Shown in pieces: positions 21,223 to 53,579 of a stretch of 64,000 nucleotides of DNA (its first letter is position 1; each line of letters starts with the position of its first letter). The stretch comes from Gari tellinella (Eukaryota; Mollusca; Bivalvia; Cardiida; Psammobiidae). Position numbers and translations under genes: made by a program. The stretch lies in NCBI GenBank assembly GCA_922989275.2, contig OV277857.1, forward strand, positions 79,973,321-80,037,320, in the 5' to 3' direction. The notes beneath the pieces were generated by a model. That model worked only from the letters and a program-made list of their open reading frames with translations, did no database searches and was not told the DNA's origin.

Positions 21223-21335
21223 TTCATTCTCAAGCATTTGATTGATCAGATTTAAGCCTAGGCTCAAATCTGACCAATCAAATGCGTGAGAACGGTTTTC
21301 GACTCAACTCAAACACTTTTTAAGGAAGAACCCTG
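21223..21335 (-). mobile_element. Family G fold-back element
   Basis: TTCTCAAGCATTTGATTGAT and GACCAATCAAATGCGTGAGA form the stem. GACTCAACTCAAACACTTTT is the outer arm. Confidence 0.65.
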
Positions 21336-21525
21336 GTTAAAAGATCAATAAAAGATACAGAATCCAAGTGTAGAGGAGAAAGCCGAGGTAACAATAAAAT
21401 CTTCATAGACAGGTAGCTACTTAGCCTTTACTGTGTTGAGTTATCTAATAGATTCAACTGGTTTCTGACAAATGATTTGTTTACATTGTCTCTTGAGCCT
21501 TTGTCCCCAAAGTTTTATAAAGAAT

Positions 21526-21592
21526 GCAAATAGTGGAGACCTAGATCAGAGGGCTCCTTCAGGAGCCCTCTGATCTGGGTATACACTGTTTT
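21526..21592 (+). repeat. Family A-type hairpin core
   Basis: CAAATAGTGGAGACCTAGAT and ATCTGGGTATACACTGTTTT pair around GGGCTCCTTCAGGAGCCC. Confidence 0.6.
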
Positions 21593-22133
21593 CATAAGAT
21601 CAATATATCCAGTTCCAGCATATCTTGGACAATGCAGAAAGCTTAAAATGATGATCTCTACATTACAGTTTTGAAAATGATGGGTTCTACATTACAGCTT
21701 TGCTTCATTAAGCATCTACCTGTCTATGACTATACATGCATCTTCCTATAAATGACACAGGCCTGGTAGTATGACTAACAAAACATAAAAGATAAAATAA
21801 GTATAACAATATATCACAGCTTAAAGTATTTTCCCATTTCAACTTTCAGGAAATACAAGCATATACTGTAGATAGAGGCAGACATACTTGCTTAAATAAA
21901 ACAATAAAGACCTGCTTATAACACTAGAACACTCGAACCATTAAAGAATACAAATATTTCATTTTGTATCAGTTCAAAAAATAGGACTATGAAAATAATT
22001 GTATAAGCAGTCAAACATGTATTAAGTGACCATTCAAAATTAGATGACTAGAACTAGGAGCCTGACGGAAGAATATCAGCTTCATGTAGGATGAAAGTAC
22101 TGTAGGAGCATTCTGAATTTCCTTATTACTGCA

Positions 22134-22386
22134 TTTACCCATTTCCCCCGTAAATATGCCTTTTTAGGCCTTCAAATTATTCCTCCACTGAAGGAAATAG
22201 TTCCCTTTTATACAGCCATGAAAAGGTACTATCAGAAATATTTTCTATATCCTATCAGATAGTAGCTTAAAGTATGCTGAAAGTAAAGCAGAATGCACCT
22301 TAAGGCGCATTCTGCTTTACATTCAACCTGCTTTAAGTAGTCAACTATTTTCAGTTCTAGAAACATATTATGGGGCAATGGGTTAA
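22134..22386 (-). mobile_element. Family B TTAA MITE, inverted
   Basis: TTTACCCATTTCCCCCGTAA and TGGGGCAATGGGTTAA are the ends. The core hairpin at about 22265-22336 has a GCACCTTAAGGCGC tip. Confidence 0.8.
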
Positions 22387-22576
22387 GCAGTGACTTGTGT
22401 TTAAGAAACTGTCATGTTTTCTTTTATAGTGATCACTTAATTCAAATTTGGCTGTAAATGGCCCATGGAATGTTTTAATACTTTTTTTTATCTGAACAAT
22501 AGATGAGAGCAAAATAATACATGTAATGATTTTACATATCTTAGATAATTAGTAAAACAATAATCTATCTCTCTGG

Positions 22577-22752
22577 CACGACTCCAGATAAGAGAGAATA
22601 AACTCATCTTTTCCAACATTTTCTCCATCATGTCTGTATTAAACCCTATGGTATGACAACCAGTGTGCATGAGTAGTCACACCATAAGATTTGGTGAGAC
22701 ATATCAATTTTAGTGGTTGAAATACTCCCATTATCTGGGGCCCTGGGCACAC
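22577..22752 (+). mobile_element. Family D fold-back element
   Basis: Outer arms GACTCCAGATAAGAGAG and ACTCCCATTATCTGGGGCC enclose AAACCCTATGGTATGAC and GTCACACCATAAGATTTGG. Confidence 0.6.
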
Positions 22753-23026
22753 ATCCTCATCCTTTTTGCACAGTTGGCTATGACAAACGCTCCTCTCTCA
22801 AACCATAACCATGTCATCTGTCCGGGTAAACTATAACATTCATACATAAGTCAAACCTGTATTCAACGACCTTTTACAAGAAGATTCTATGAGTGTCTTT
22901 TAACTTTCTCTGACAAAGGTGCCCTTTGACATCTTTACCTATTCCTCATAGAAATGCCTATTCATGATTCTACTGTGTCCTGATAAAGAGGAAACATATT
23001 ATTCCTGCATCCTGACAAATGACTGC

Positions 23027-23277
23027 TTAACTCATTATCCCCCTGAAACTTCCAATGAACAATTCCAGTTTCAAATAAGGCTGGTCCATTTTAGACTATT
23101 TAGGGTTGTTTTAAAAATATTTTGCAAAATGACAAACAGTGAAGACCCTGATCAGAGGGCTCCTGCAGGAGCCCTCTGATCTGGGACTTCATTGTTTGTA
23201 TAGGACAAGTGACTCTTCCCAGGTACACTTTTAGTACAAGACACATATATGCGTCACTAGGGCTCAATGCATTATCA
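23027..23277 (-). mobile_element. Family A TTAA MITE, inverted
   Basis: It begins TTAACTCATTATCCCCCTGA. The core hairpin at about 23134-23199 has arms ACAGTGAAGACCCTGATCAG around GGGCTCCTGCAGGAGCCC. The right end reads ACTAGGGCTCAATGC. Confidence 0.75.
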
Positions 23278-23284
23278 GGAGTTT

Positions 23285-23640
23285 GCTTAAAGCAGCTGAA
23301 AGTAAAGCAGAAAGATCAAATAAGAGCTTTTTGCTTTACTTTCAGATTGCATTAACTCTTTGAGCCCTAGTCACGAATATATGTGTCATTTTCCAATAGC
23401 GTACCTGTGAGGAGTACATTTGTCCTATGCAAACAGTGTAAACCCTGATCAGAGGGCCCTATAAGGATCCCTCTGATCAGGGTCTACACTGTTTTCTTTT
23501 TTGACATATATCGTAAAAATCAACCCTAAAAAGTAAAAAATGGACTAGACTAAATTGAAAACTAGAAATGTCCATTTGAGGTGTCAGAGAGGAAAGGGTT
23601 AAGCAAATACATGTCTTAAACACTGAAAACAAACTATGAT
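23285..23640 (+). repeat. H/B-type hairpin split by a family A element
   Basis: The stem GCTTAAAGCAGCTGAAAGT / ACTTTCAGATTGC is cut at its terminal TTAA by the family A copy at 23352. The sequence after that element resumes with GCAAATACATGTCTT. Confidence 0.6.
23352..23602 (+). mobile_element. Family A TTAA MITE, nested
   Basis: It is bounded by TTAACTCTTTGAGCCCTAG and AGAGGAAAGGGTTAA. The core hairpin is at about 23429-23494 (AAACAGTGTAAACCCTGATC arm). Confidence 0.8.
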
Positions 23641-23771
23641 TGGAAAAGGATTTGAAGATACAAAGTTACGTCTTTGAGACAGGTGACAGCTTGATACAGA
23701 ACAAGCACAATACAAACAGCTTCTTGTATATGAAGCAGCCACCTATCATCAGACTGTAAACCGTGTCTTCA

Positions 23772-23920
23772 TTAACCCATTACTTCATAGACTATTTCTA
23801 CTATTGAAGATAGGTGAACACTTAAAGCAGGTTGGAAGTAAAGCAGAATGTGCCTTAAGGCACATTCTGCTTTACTTTCAACCTACTCTAAGCCATCATC
23901 TGATAGAATATAGAAATTGT
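23772..23920 (+). mobile_element. Family B MITE, right side truncated
   Basis: TTAACCCATTACTTCATAG and a near-perfect core hairpin (AAAGCAGGTTGGAAGTAAAG, GTGCCTTAAGGCAC tip). It stops about 100 bp downstream (in transcript sense) of the ANKEF1 stop codon and may lie in its 3' UTR. Confidence 0.7.
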
Positions 23921-24023
23921 GAACCGTGTCTTCATTAAAAGGTCATTATACACAGATGTTGACTGCACACTTATACTCACACATTCATTCACTCAAATAC
24001 ATTTGTTCTTCTTTTTACATGGC

Positions 24024-45286
<21,263 letters not shown>

Positions 45287-45962
45287 TTTGGTTGATTAGA
45301 GCAATATTATGTGTTCACAAGTGATATTTGTTCAAGTCATAACAAGTACATACATATGTGCACTAATACCGACTGCACATCATATATTTATCGTCCTCCT
45401 TGAATATTACAACAGTCTCAGGTAGTCACATAATTTGTTCATGGCACTGACCGGAAGTCAACATTGGACGTCCATAACTTCCAAAGTTCTTGCTGATTTA
45501 TGTCACACCACGGCACTATCACCCTGAATCATTTGTAGTTATGAGGTATTCAGTACGGGGGTTACTTTTCAAAACAACGTTATTTCCAGAAAAGTCAAAA
45601 AAGTGAAACAAAGGAAAGAACTAGCGTCCAAAACAAATGTGTGTCTGCCCCAAAACAGTAACCAGGGAAGCCGTATGTTATGGTGTGAAATTTGGAAAAC
45701 TCGGTCTTTGTCCGCTGCGCGCACCTTGCACTTCCGTTCAAGGGCGATAACCGTTTAAGTTAAAGTAGAGGCCTTGGAAGAGGGCTCTTCTAAACGTACA
45801 TAATACCTTGATAGGTTCGCTGACGGTTGATAACTTCGGGTGTCAATGAGACCATAACCCGTTTTTTTTAATAAATCAAATAATCAGTAGAATCTTAGTA
45901 AAATAAGTAAAAAAAAAACCAACTATGATCAGCATTTATTTGTAGACACCTCTTTCAACACC
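45287..45962 (-). promoter_or_regulatory. Presumed ANKEF1 upstream region
   Basis: Sequence just 5' of the ANKEF1 start codon. It is less AT-rich than the surroundings and contains CCGGAAGT (about 45451-45458) and an ACTTCCG (about 45731), ETS-type motifs common in TATA-less promoters. No TATA box or ciliary X-box was convincing. The assignment rests on position. Confidence 0.35.
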
Positions 45963-45965
45963 TAG

Positions 45966-46998
45966 AAACAAGAGCTGTCGGAGAACAGCAAAGCTCGCCT
46001 AACTATAAACCTTTCTTAAATAGGTAACTATCAATAGAAAAGTGTATCAGTACATTGATATTCAAGCCACAGGGAACCTCCATTCCAAATATCAGCTTAT
46101 AAATGCAAATATGTCATGTAGTATAAGTGCATTCCAACACTTACTCCATAACTAACTTTGAAATTTCAGTCCCAAAACTCTAAGTCCACAACAGGTAAAA
46201 TTTTGACTAAATTTAAACTTTTTTTTAAATTTTTTTAATTATGAAACATCAATGTTCAACCCACAGGTAACCTCCATTCCTAATATCAGCTTCCTAATAC
46301 AAATATTTCATGTAGAATTAGTGCTTTACAACACTTACCCCAAAACTTTAACCATGAGAAATCACCCGAAAAACCTAAGTCCACAAAAGGTAAAATTTTG
46401 ATTAAATTTAACTTTTTTTAAAAAAAATTTTTAACTACGAAACATCAATGTTCAACCCACAGGGCACCTCAATTCCAAATATCAGCTTCATAATGCAAAT
46501 ATTTCATGTAAATAGCGCATTTACAACACTTACCCCAAAACTTTAACCATGAGAAATCAGCCGAAAAATCTAAGTCCACAAAAGGTGAAATTTTGACTAA
46601 ATTTTACCACGAATTAATAAGCACGAATTGATAAGCACATTAATTCGTGATTTTACTCTTTTTTTAATTTTAACTACGTAACATCAATGTTAAACCCACA
46701 GGTCACCTCCATTCCAAATATCAGCTTCCTAATACAAATATTTCATGTAGTATTAGTGAATTACAACACTTACCCCAAAACTTTAACCATGAGACATCAC
46801 CCGAAAAACCTAAATCCACAAAAGGTGAAATTTTGACTAAATTTAACTTTTTTTTTAATTTTAACTATACAACACCAATGTTCAACCCACAGAGTACCTC
46901 CATTCCAAATATCAGCTTCCTAATGCAAATATTTCATGTAGTGTTAGTGCATTACAACACTTACCCCAAAACTTTAACCATGAAAAACCAACGCCGAC
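45966..46998 (+). mobile_element. Pearl-like element with about 190-bp tandem units
   Basis: It starts AAACAAGAGCTGTCGGAGAACAGC (hairpin GCTGT-CGGAGA-ACAGC), followed by AAAGCTCGCC. About five tandem units share ATGTTCAACCCACAGG, TTCCAAATATCAGCTTC and ACACTTACCCCAAAACTTTA. It ends AAAACCAACGCCGACGCC. It has the same organisation as 41899-43206 but unrelated unit sequence. Confidence 0.7.
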
Positions 46999-47021
46999 GC
47001 CTAAAGGGGTGATTCCATAAG

Positions 47022-47040
47022 CCCCCCCCCCCCCCCCCCC
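47022..47040 (+). repeat. Poly-C tract, 19 bases
   Basis: An uninterrupted C run at the junction between the pearl-like element and the LINE fragment. Confidence 0.95.
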
Positions 47041-48480
47041 TTCTCCGAATAGGCGAGCTAAAAAACAACATCTTAACAAATTTAAAACACGGTTTTAAAT
47101 CAGGCTTCTCCTGCGAGACACAACTTATAACAACTGTACATGACCTTTTAGAGAACACAGCCAAGAAACTCCAAACAGACATCTTCATCTTAGACTTCTC
47201 CAAAGCATTTGATACAGTACCTCACTCAAAACTTCTCTTTAAACTCAAAAAGTTTGGAATCACTGGAAATTTGCTAGACTGGCTGGAGATGTCCACATGC
47301 AGGTGGTGGTAGATGGAGCACACTCTGAATCAGCCCTTGTCGGGTCCGGTGTCCCCCAAGGGATCGTGCTTGGTCCGCTCCTGTTCGATCCTCTGTCACA
47401 TCAATGACCTACCTGACTCCGTTTAATCGCAAGTCCGGCTGTTTGCAGATGACTGCCTTCTGTACAGAACAATCCGGAGTCAGGAAGACCATGACGTGTT
47501 GCAGAGGGACTTGAATGGGCTGGAGGCCTGGGTCTCGACATGGGGTATGCGTTTCAATGCCAAGAAGTGCTACCTCATGAGTGTCAATAACAGATCCAGC
47601 CATTTCTACACCCTAGACAATCAAATCCTAAAGCAGGCCAAGGAGAACCCTTACCTAGGCGTGACAATATCAGAAGACCTGAGATGGGGTTCCCATATAA
47701 ATAAAATAACTAAAAAGGCTAATTCCACCGTAGCCTTTCTTAAAAGAAATTTGAGACATTGCCCCCCCCCCCCCCCCCCCCCTCCACACAATGCAGAAAG
47801 ACAGCATATATATCTTTGGTCAGGTCAGTGCTGGAGTATTCTTCAGTTGTATGGGACCCAATACTATCCTCGGAAATAGAACAACTTGAAAGAGTCCAGA
47901 GGCAGTCAGCAAGGTTCATCACGGGTGACTATAAATCACGAGAAACTGGTTGCGTCACCCATATGCTAACAGACCTCGACTTGCCAACACTTCAAACCAG
48001 ACGGAAACACAGCAGACTTACACTTTTCTTTAAAATAACAGAATGACTCTTAGAGGCTTTACCACCTGCAAATTACTTCACTCCAGTTAGACAAAAACGA
48101 CAGATCAAACCTAAAAAATGCACTGACTTCACAGCTAAAAACATTGTAGACCGATCCGCCAATAATAACAGCAAGTGTTTTCAGGTACAACATGGCCATA
48201 GTGACCAACTGCAAACAACCTCTTTCTTTTATAGAACCACTGTTGAGTGGAACCAGCTTGAAGAAGACATTGTATGTGCAGACAGTGTGGAGAGCTTAAA
48301 GTCAACTCTCCAACAGTGCTACTAAAGCACCCCTCTCTCTCCCGGTGCATAAATGCCGTAACTGGCCCTGCACTGTATTTAATCAGATTCAGATTCAGCA
48401 TCAAAACTACTTCTAGCTGCTTAATATTCAACACATTTTTACAGGTAAATCTTGTTTTATAAGGATTTTAGGTGTGAAAA
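47041..48480 (+). pseudogene. Decayed LINE reverse transcriptase (jockey/CR1-like)
   Basis: Reverse transcriptase motifs are legible across broken frames: TDIFILDFSKAFDTVPHSK near 47182-47235, GVPQGIVLGPLLF near 47350-47387, and the catalytic box LFADDCLLY near 47440-47465. The longest intact piece starts LQRDLNGLEAWVSTWGMRF and runs to a poly-C tract. After it come LVRSVLEYSSVVWDP and the thumb-side tail. At least three frameshifts or losses and the absence of the 5' half show it is dead. It lies between the ANKEF1 and GPX starts. Confidence 0.85.
47762..47782 (+). repeat. Poly-C tract, 21 bases, inside LINE frame
   Basis: It interrupts the reverse transcriptase coding sequence between NLRHC and CRKTAYISLV. 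It encodes a run of Pro on + and Gly on -, which creates misleading open frames. Confidence 0.95.
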
Positions 48481-48814
48481 CTGATCAATTGGCACCAATG
48501 TTCGCTTAATATCGTCACGGAGGACTGAAAAGTACCCCTATTAAATATTCTATATGGTACGCTTCGACCCAAAATGGTACGCTTATGCAATGGTACGCAT
48601 TGATCATAACCCCGGCGGCATCTTATCAGAATCCAAGCTATTTGACACTTATTTCAATATTTCATAAGTCAAAAGACATAGAAGCTAAATTTGAGAAAAA
48701 ATAATAGGCATATGGCTAACTTGTATGATTGCTGTATTCAGGCGTATATGTCAATTACAGTAATAACGAAAATTAAAGGAAATATAATGTGGAGCTTTCT
48801 ACTTCACTTTCAGC

Positions 48815-48862
48815 TTTTATTTAAAACAGGGACATTCAATATTGAATGTCCATGTTTAAAAC
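48815..48862. repeat. Short perfect palindrome
   Basis: AACAGGGACATTCAATATTG and its partner CAATATTGAATGTCCATGTT form a stem of about 18 bp with no loop. Confidence 0.7.
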
Positions 48863-48899
48863 ATTATTGAATTATTGTCCTGACATTTTATATCAATTA

Positions 48900-49065
48900 A
48901 AGATTATATCATTTATAAAAAGTTGGTCCGGGGGATACAACATAAGCCAGGGATGCCAGATTTGTTGTGAAAGTATATATATAGGGATGACGGAGTGTCT
49001 CGTAACATTTTCAGATCACTGTGATCTGACCTTGACCTCTGACTCCAGTCATACCAATTAAGAGT
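48900..49065 (+). repeat. GACCTTGACCT-type repeat unit
   Basis: TTTTCAGATCACTGTGATCT followed by GACCTTGACCTCTGACTCC matches the units at 49600-49945. The LINE fragment at 49080 appears inserted between them. Confidence 0.5.
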
Positions 49066-49079
49066 CTTTAAATAGTGGA

Positions 49080-49595
49080 CCATCACATACTCAGGGTGCA
49101 CGCTTCATTAAAAATGACTATAAAAGTAGAGACGAGGGTTGTGTCACACGTATGCTAAACGAATTAGATTTACCGCGACTACAAGGTCGCAGAAGATCCA
49201 GTAGGTTGATTCTCCTGTACAAGATTATCGAGGGGATGGTGCCAGCAATTCCACCAGAGGAGTACATAGTGCCAGCACGATGAAGGAGACGCATCAGGGC
49301 TAGAGTCAACAGGGACTACGCATTGGTGTAGATCGATACGTTGGAAACCATGAAAAAGGCATTCACGTATATAGCAGAAGTAAAACTGACCAATACAAAA
49401 ACTCCTTTTTTGTCCAAACAGCAGTCGATTGGAATCATCTGGACAGTGAGATAGTGAGCGCAAAGACACTAGAGGGATTCAAGGCAGCCCGTCCTTTTAA
49501 ATAGTTTGACTAATATTCCATAAGTCGCACACCACACCCGGTGCTTTACACCGTAACTGGCCATGCACTGTATAGAAGCAGAAGCAGACACATGT
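49080..49595 (+). pseudogene. LINE 3' fragment (reverse transcriptase C-terminus)
   Basis: The frame reads RFIKNDYKSRDEGCVTRML, LNELDLPRLQGRRRSSRLIL and, after two stops, KNSFFVQTAVDWNHLDSEIV. This is the same region as the end of the LINE at 47041 but a diverged lineage. It ends CCGTAACTGGCCATGCACTG, like the other copy. Confidence 0.75.
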
Positions 49596-49599
49596 ACTG

Positions 49600-49945
49600 C
49601 TTTCACATCATTGTGCTTTAGAGCTTGACCTTTGACCGCGATTTAAGAACATTTTAAAGCTTGTCTGGAGGTAATATTTGCGATTACTCATCAGCTAGGT
49701 GTTCCAAAAATGTTATGTGTAAGTACATTTTAGGATATTTGAATGTCGCGTACCATTTTCAAGTTCGCTGTTACAATGACCTTGACCTTTCACCTCAGTT
49801 ATAGAATAAACTTTTCCGGATCATATGTCTTAAAGCATATCAGCTACGGATACCAAAATTTGTGTGCGAGTACATCTTGGGATTGTGGTGTTTCGCGTAC
49901 CATTTTCAGATCATTGTGATCTTGTCCTTAACATTTATAGTTTAA
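49600..49945 (+). repeat. Two tandem GACCTTGACCTTT units (about 165 bp)
   Basis: GTCGCGTACCATTTTCAAG and TTTCGCGTACCATTTTCAG mark two copies of a unit that also contains CTTGACCTTTCACC and GCTACGGATACCAAAATTTG. Their role is unknown. Confidence 0.55.
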
Positions 49946-50243
49946 TAGTTTAAACATTTTTTAATTTCCATTTACATAAGGGAAGTGATCGGGTCACAAG
50001 TTCTTACAACGTTAGATTTGAACCTCCCCCTACAGTTTATATAAAAACAATGGAACAATGACAAACAAAATATGTCAAGTCAGTAATAGGCATGATGCTG
50101 ACCATTGTCTCAACCCTGATGATAATGGGATGACGCACCTGAAAAAGCTTATGCAGGATTATAAACCTTAGCAGCAGAAACAACAACAAACAAAATATGA
50201 AACATATTAGTATAGACAAAACAAGAACTCAACACATGGTATT

Positions 50244-50478
50244 AACACACTGACCCCTAGTATCAGTATATTAGTCTTTCACAAACTGTGTACTTATAAA
50301 GAGTACACATGTCTGATGCAAGCAGTGGAGCCCCAGATAAGAGGAATTTTGCAGGAGCCCTTCGATCAGGGTATGCACTGTCCGTCGTTTTGCAAGTTAT
50401 TGCAAAAGAAATCCTTATATAGCTATAAAGGACTAGACCTGATTGGAAACAAAAGATAAGGAATCAACGAGTTAAGCA
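50244..50478 (+). mobile_element. Family A MITE, degraded
   Basis: CACTGACCCCTAGTATCAG, GCAAGCAGTGGAGCCCCAG, AAGGACTAGACCTGATTGG and the end CAACGAGTTAA are A-family blocks in order. Confidence 0.6.
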
Positions 50479-50492
50479 TAATTATTGTGTGA

Positions 50493-50720
50493 GCAGTTCG
50501 GGGATAGTCGTTAGAGGGAGGAAATTGGCTTACATTTGAAAACAGATGTTTGTCACTCGTCATTATTTTTTTTGTCAAAATGTACAATAATAGCAATTTT
50601 AAGCAGACTACAGTGCAGCTGTAAAAGGGTTAGACACACTTTCTTTGTTTGGGGAATAGCGGCAAGCGTTGTTGTAAGGGGGGACTCGTTGTTCGGAGGA
50701 CCGTTTTGGGGAGGGAACTA
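50493..50720 (-). mobile_element. Family L MITE without its hairpin
   Basis: GGGATAGTCGTTAGAGGGAG and GGAGGACCGTTTTGGGGAGG match L subterminal blocks. The central palindrome is reduced to AAAACAGATGTTTGTC. Confidence 0.55.
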
Positions 50721-50859
50721 TGTAAATCGTATTGATGTGAGTGCCTTTGAATATATGAAGGAACTAAACCCACTTCGCCTTCATACACCACTAAAGACAA
50801 CTTAACAACCAGATGAGATGATGCGTTACACACCGTCCGATTAGGATCCAACATGCATA

Positions 50860-51105
50860 CAGTGGAGAATCTGTTATTCTTTCCCAATAAACGCGTTTAC
50901 GCTAAAACTATTATTTGCAGTGCAAACAGTTTGGAGCCAGATCAGACGCCGGGTAACCCGGCGTCTTATCAGGCTCCAAACTGTTTGCCACCAAGATAAA
51001 CAAGAATTATCAGAATTGTCCAAAAGTTGTTCTTTTCTACGTTTTAGTGCTTTGCGTTTGCGTACGTTTGCGTTTAAACGGGAAAGAATAACAGATTCCC
51101 CACTG
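50860..51105 (+). mobile_element. Family C MITE, complete
   Basis: TA-CAGTGGAGAATCTGTTATT to AATAACAGATTCCCCACTG. The hairpin is at about 50922-50988 (GGGTAACCC tip). Confidence 0.88.
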
Positions 51106-51129
51106 ATATCAATCGTATATATTTGTCTT

Positions 51130-51370
51130 CCGTCATCCAGAACTTATTTTTTTCATTTGGGTATAAAACTGCAGACGACTAAATTTGGCAGACGATAGTT
51201 TGTCAGCGATTGGGTTAAAGCAGACGATTATATTCGACGAGAAATAGGTTAACCTCTTCACTGCCGTACCCCGAGCACAAACGTTATTTACAAACGGTTT
51301 AGTCCTGATCAGAGGACGCGGAATGCGGCGTCTGATGTTTGACACTCAGTTTTATATTTATTATGTCAAA
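51130..51370 (+). mobile_element. Rearranged A1-type pieces
   Basis: ACTGCAGACGACTAAATTTG, GATTGGGTTAAAGCAGACGA and TTAACCTCTTCACTGCCG are A1 subterminal blocks. A damaged hairpin (TTTAGTCCTGATCAGAGGAC) lies at about 51298-51340. Confidence 0.5.
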
Positions 51371-51577
51371 ACGGAAGACAGAAAACAGATGGGAATGGAG
51401 AAAGCTGGTTGCCAGGACATAATAAATTATATGGAGCCCAACGGTCCACCAACCTACGAGATAGGTGAAGGCGAAGTCAAAACACCTTAATTTATATTTG
51501 AAAAATAAAAGCAGACGACAATTGCTTCACATTTACAAACAACGATTATAAAAGAAGTTCTTAAAGCCGATTTGATA

Positions 51578-51824
51578 CAGTGGAGAATGTGTTATTCTTT
51601 CCCAATAAACGCGTTTACGCTAAAATTGTTATTTCCATTGCAAACAGTTTGGAGCCAGATCAGACGCCGGGTAACCCGGCGTCTGATCAGGCTCCAAACT
51701 GTTTGCCAATCAGATTAAAATCAATAGTCAGAATTGTCAAAAAGTTGTTATTTTCTACATTTTAGTGTTTTGCGTTTGCGTTTCGTTTGCGTTTAAACGG
51801 GAAAGAATAACGGTTTCTCCACTG
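51578..51824 (+). mobile_element. Family C MITE, complete
   Basis: TA-CAGTGGAGAATGTGTTATT to AATAACGGTTTCTCCACTG-TA. The hairpin is at about 51640-51706. Confidence 0.9.
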
Positions 51825-51897
51825 TAGTCTTAAAATACATTTAAGAACCACTTGAAAGATTAACGTACGAACGGTCAATCCAATTCAGTCAGCAATT

Positions 51898-52104
51898 CTT
51901 AGCCCTTTCTTTGCCATTTTATCGTCTGCTTTACAGCTGTAGTCTGCAAGAATACTAAATTTGTATTCTCTACTTTGAGCGAGGAAACCGAAAGGCAAAT
52001 AGATTGGATCCAGATCAGACGCCGCTTAACGCGGCGTCAGATCTGAATCCAAACTAATTGCAAAAAAACAATCAAGTTTTGAATGGTGCGGTATTAAAAG
52101 GTTA
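51898..52104 (+). mobile_element. Family A1 MITE
   Basis: TTAGCCCTTTCTTTGCC to GTATTAAAAGGTTAA. The hairpin is at about 51998-52063 (TTGGATCCAGATCAGACGCC). Confidence 0.7.
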
Positions 52105-52232
52105 ATCTGCTTTTCCATAAGCGATCATATCAATGGCTGTTCAAAAAGTATACAAGCGATATATCTCAAACTGCGTCAGGCTAAATTATCGTTTATTTAA
52201 GGCTATCTCTTGCAAAAGTTACCAAATTCAGT

Positions 52233-52483
52233 TTAACTCTTTCCTCCCTGAAACTTTAAATGGACAATTCCAGTGTCCATCTTAGTCTAGTCCATTTCTG
52301 ACTTTTAGTGGTTGTTTTTGTCAATGTTTGACATTATGACAAACAGTGAAGACCCTGATCAGAGGGCTCCTTTCGGAGCCCTCTGATCTGGGTCTTCACT
52401 GTTTGCATAGGACAAGTGAACTATTCACATGTACACTGTTTGAAAAGCACGCCTATAGGCGGGACTAGGGTTCAAAGGGATAA
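52233..52483 (-). mobile_element. Family A MITE, inverted
   Basis: TTAACTCTTTCCTCCCTGAA to ACTAGGGTTCAAAGGGATAA. The hairpin at about 52341-52400 has the A-A opposed position seen at 34140 when read in the same orientation. Confidence 0.82.
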
Positions 52484-52494
52484 AGATAACCAAT

Positions 52495-52829
52495 ATTTGG
52501 AATCAGATCTCAACAACGATTCCCTCCTTATCGTCATGATTGCCGCTGTCCCCCCCACCCCAAGACGATTATTCAAACACTTTCGCTACAGCAATTTCGT
52601 CTCAAAATTACATAAGAGTGGACCTTTTGATCGAAGAAATATAATGAGGGGTGACAAACAGCTTGAATCCAGATCAGACACCGCGTCACGCGGCGTTTCA
52701 TCTTTGGACAAGCTGTTTGCAAATGTAAGCTTAGTTATACCACCACCCCTTCCCCTATAGCGACTCCTTCCGAACAACATACACAATGTTTGTCTCCCAT
52801 TGGGTGTTGTTGTAGAGAAGGAACACTGT
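52495..52829 (-). mobile_element. Family L MITE, inverted
   Basis: It holds AACAACGATTCCCTCCTTAT, the hairpin at about 52655-52720 (AAACAGCTTGAATCCAGATC) and the end TTGTAGAGAAGGAACACTG-TA. Confidence 0.7.
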
Positions 52830-52834
52830 AGTCA

Positions 52835-52957
52835 GAATTTGTTTTAGATTTTTTAAAAAGTTGACATTTTTCTACGTTATTGCAGATTTTGTATTGCGTT
52901 TGCTTTGAGATTTTTTAAACGGGTACAATGTAAGAATAATGTTTTCTCTCCACTGAA
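52835..52957 (+). mobile_element. Family C MITE, right end only
   Basis: TTTTCTACGTTATTGCAG, GCGTTTGCTTTGAGATTTTT and ATGTTTTCTCTCCACTG are the C right half. Confidence 0.6.
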
Positions 52958-53161
52958 ATTGGCAATAGTATATATTGAGCAACAGTATTTTGAGCACGAA
53001 AGTGTTTGTTGAAAAGGAGTAATGTTTACTACCCTATATATATATGAACGATAAAAGAACATACATGTATATACCACTTTTAAGTGAAATACATGTACAG
53101 CAAAAACACTCTATTATGCACAGTTATTTTTGTTAATAATATGATTATTATCTGTAATAAA

Positions 53162-53300
53162 AGTCATGTGGCTGCTAAAAGTAAGATGAATGTTAAACAG
53201 AAACCTATTAATGGAGCTTTCTGTTTTACGTTCGCCGTACTGTCTTTTATGCAAACAACAAGCACTTTTCTTAGTGACCGTAATAGAGAGGGCCTCCTGA
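53162..53300 (+). mobile_element. Family H MITE remnant
   Basis: AGTAAGATGAATGTTAAACA and TGTTTTACGTTCGCCGTACT form the core. TAGTGACCGTAATAGAGAGG is the right subterminal block. Confidence 0.55.
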
Positions 53301-53451
53301 ATCTCCAACCTTAAGGTACGGCTTTTAACTGAACTGGCCCCCCCACACCCATAAAAATACCTTTTAGCTCATTAATTATATTTATCCCCAATAGAGATTT
53401 TACGTGTCCTATTAGAATCCCGCAGATAATTGTTTTTGTGTAAAGGGGATT

Positions 53452-53575
53452 GTTTAAATCAGACTGAAAGTTAAGCAGAATGCTCCTTAAAAGGTTGTCT
53501 GCTTTACCTTCAGCCTACTTTAAAAGCAAACACCTTATTAAAACACCGGAGAAAGCATCGGGGGAAAGGTTACTC
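53452..53575 (+). repeat. B/H-type hairpin remnant
   Basis: TTAAATCAGACTGAAAGTTA and TACCTTCAGCCTACTTTAAA form the stem. GGGGGAAAGGTTA is a B-like right end. Confidence 0.55.
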
Positions 53576-53579
53576 ATAA

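Noticed and set aside
45287..45962. Ciliary X-box (RFX) motif upstream of ANKEF1
   Set aside because: Only partial matches such as GTAACCAGGGAAGCC were seen. The second half-site is wrong.
47496..48046. Two overlapping frames with long Pro runs as a Pro-rich protein
   Set aside because: They are pieces of a dead LINE joined across a poly-C tract.
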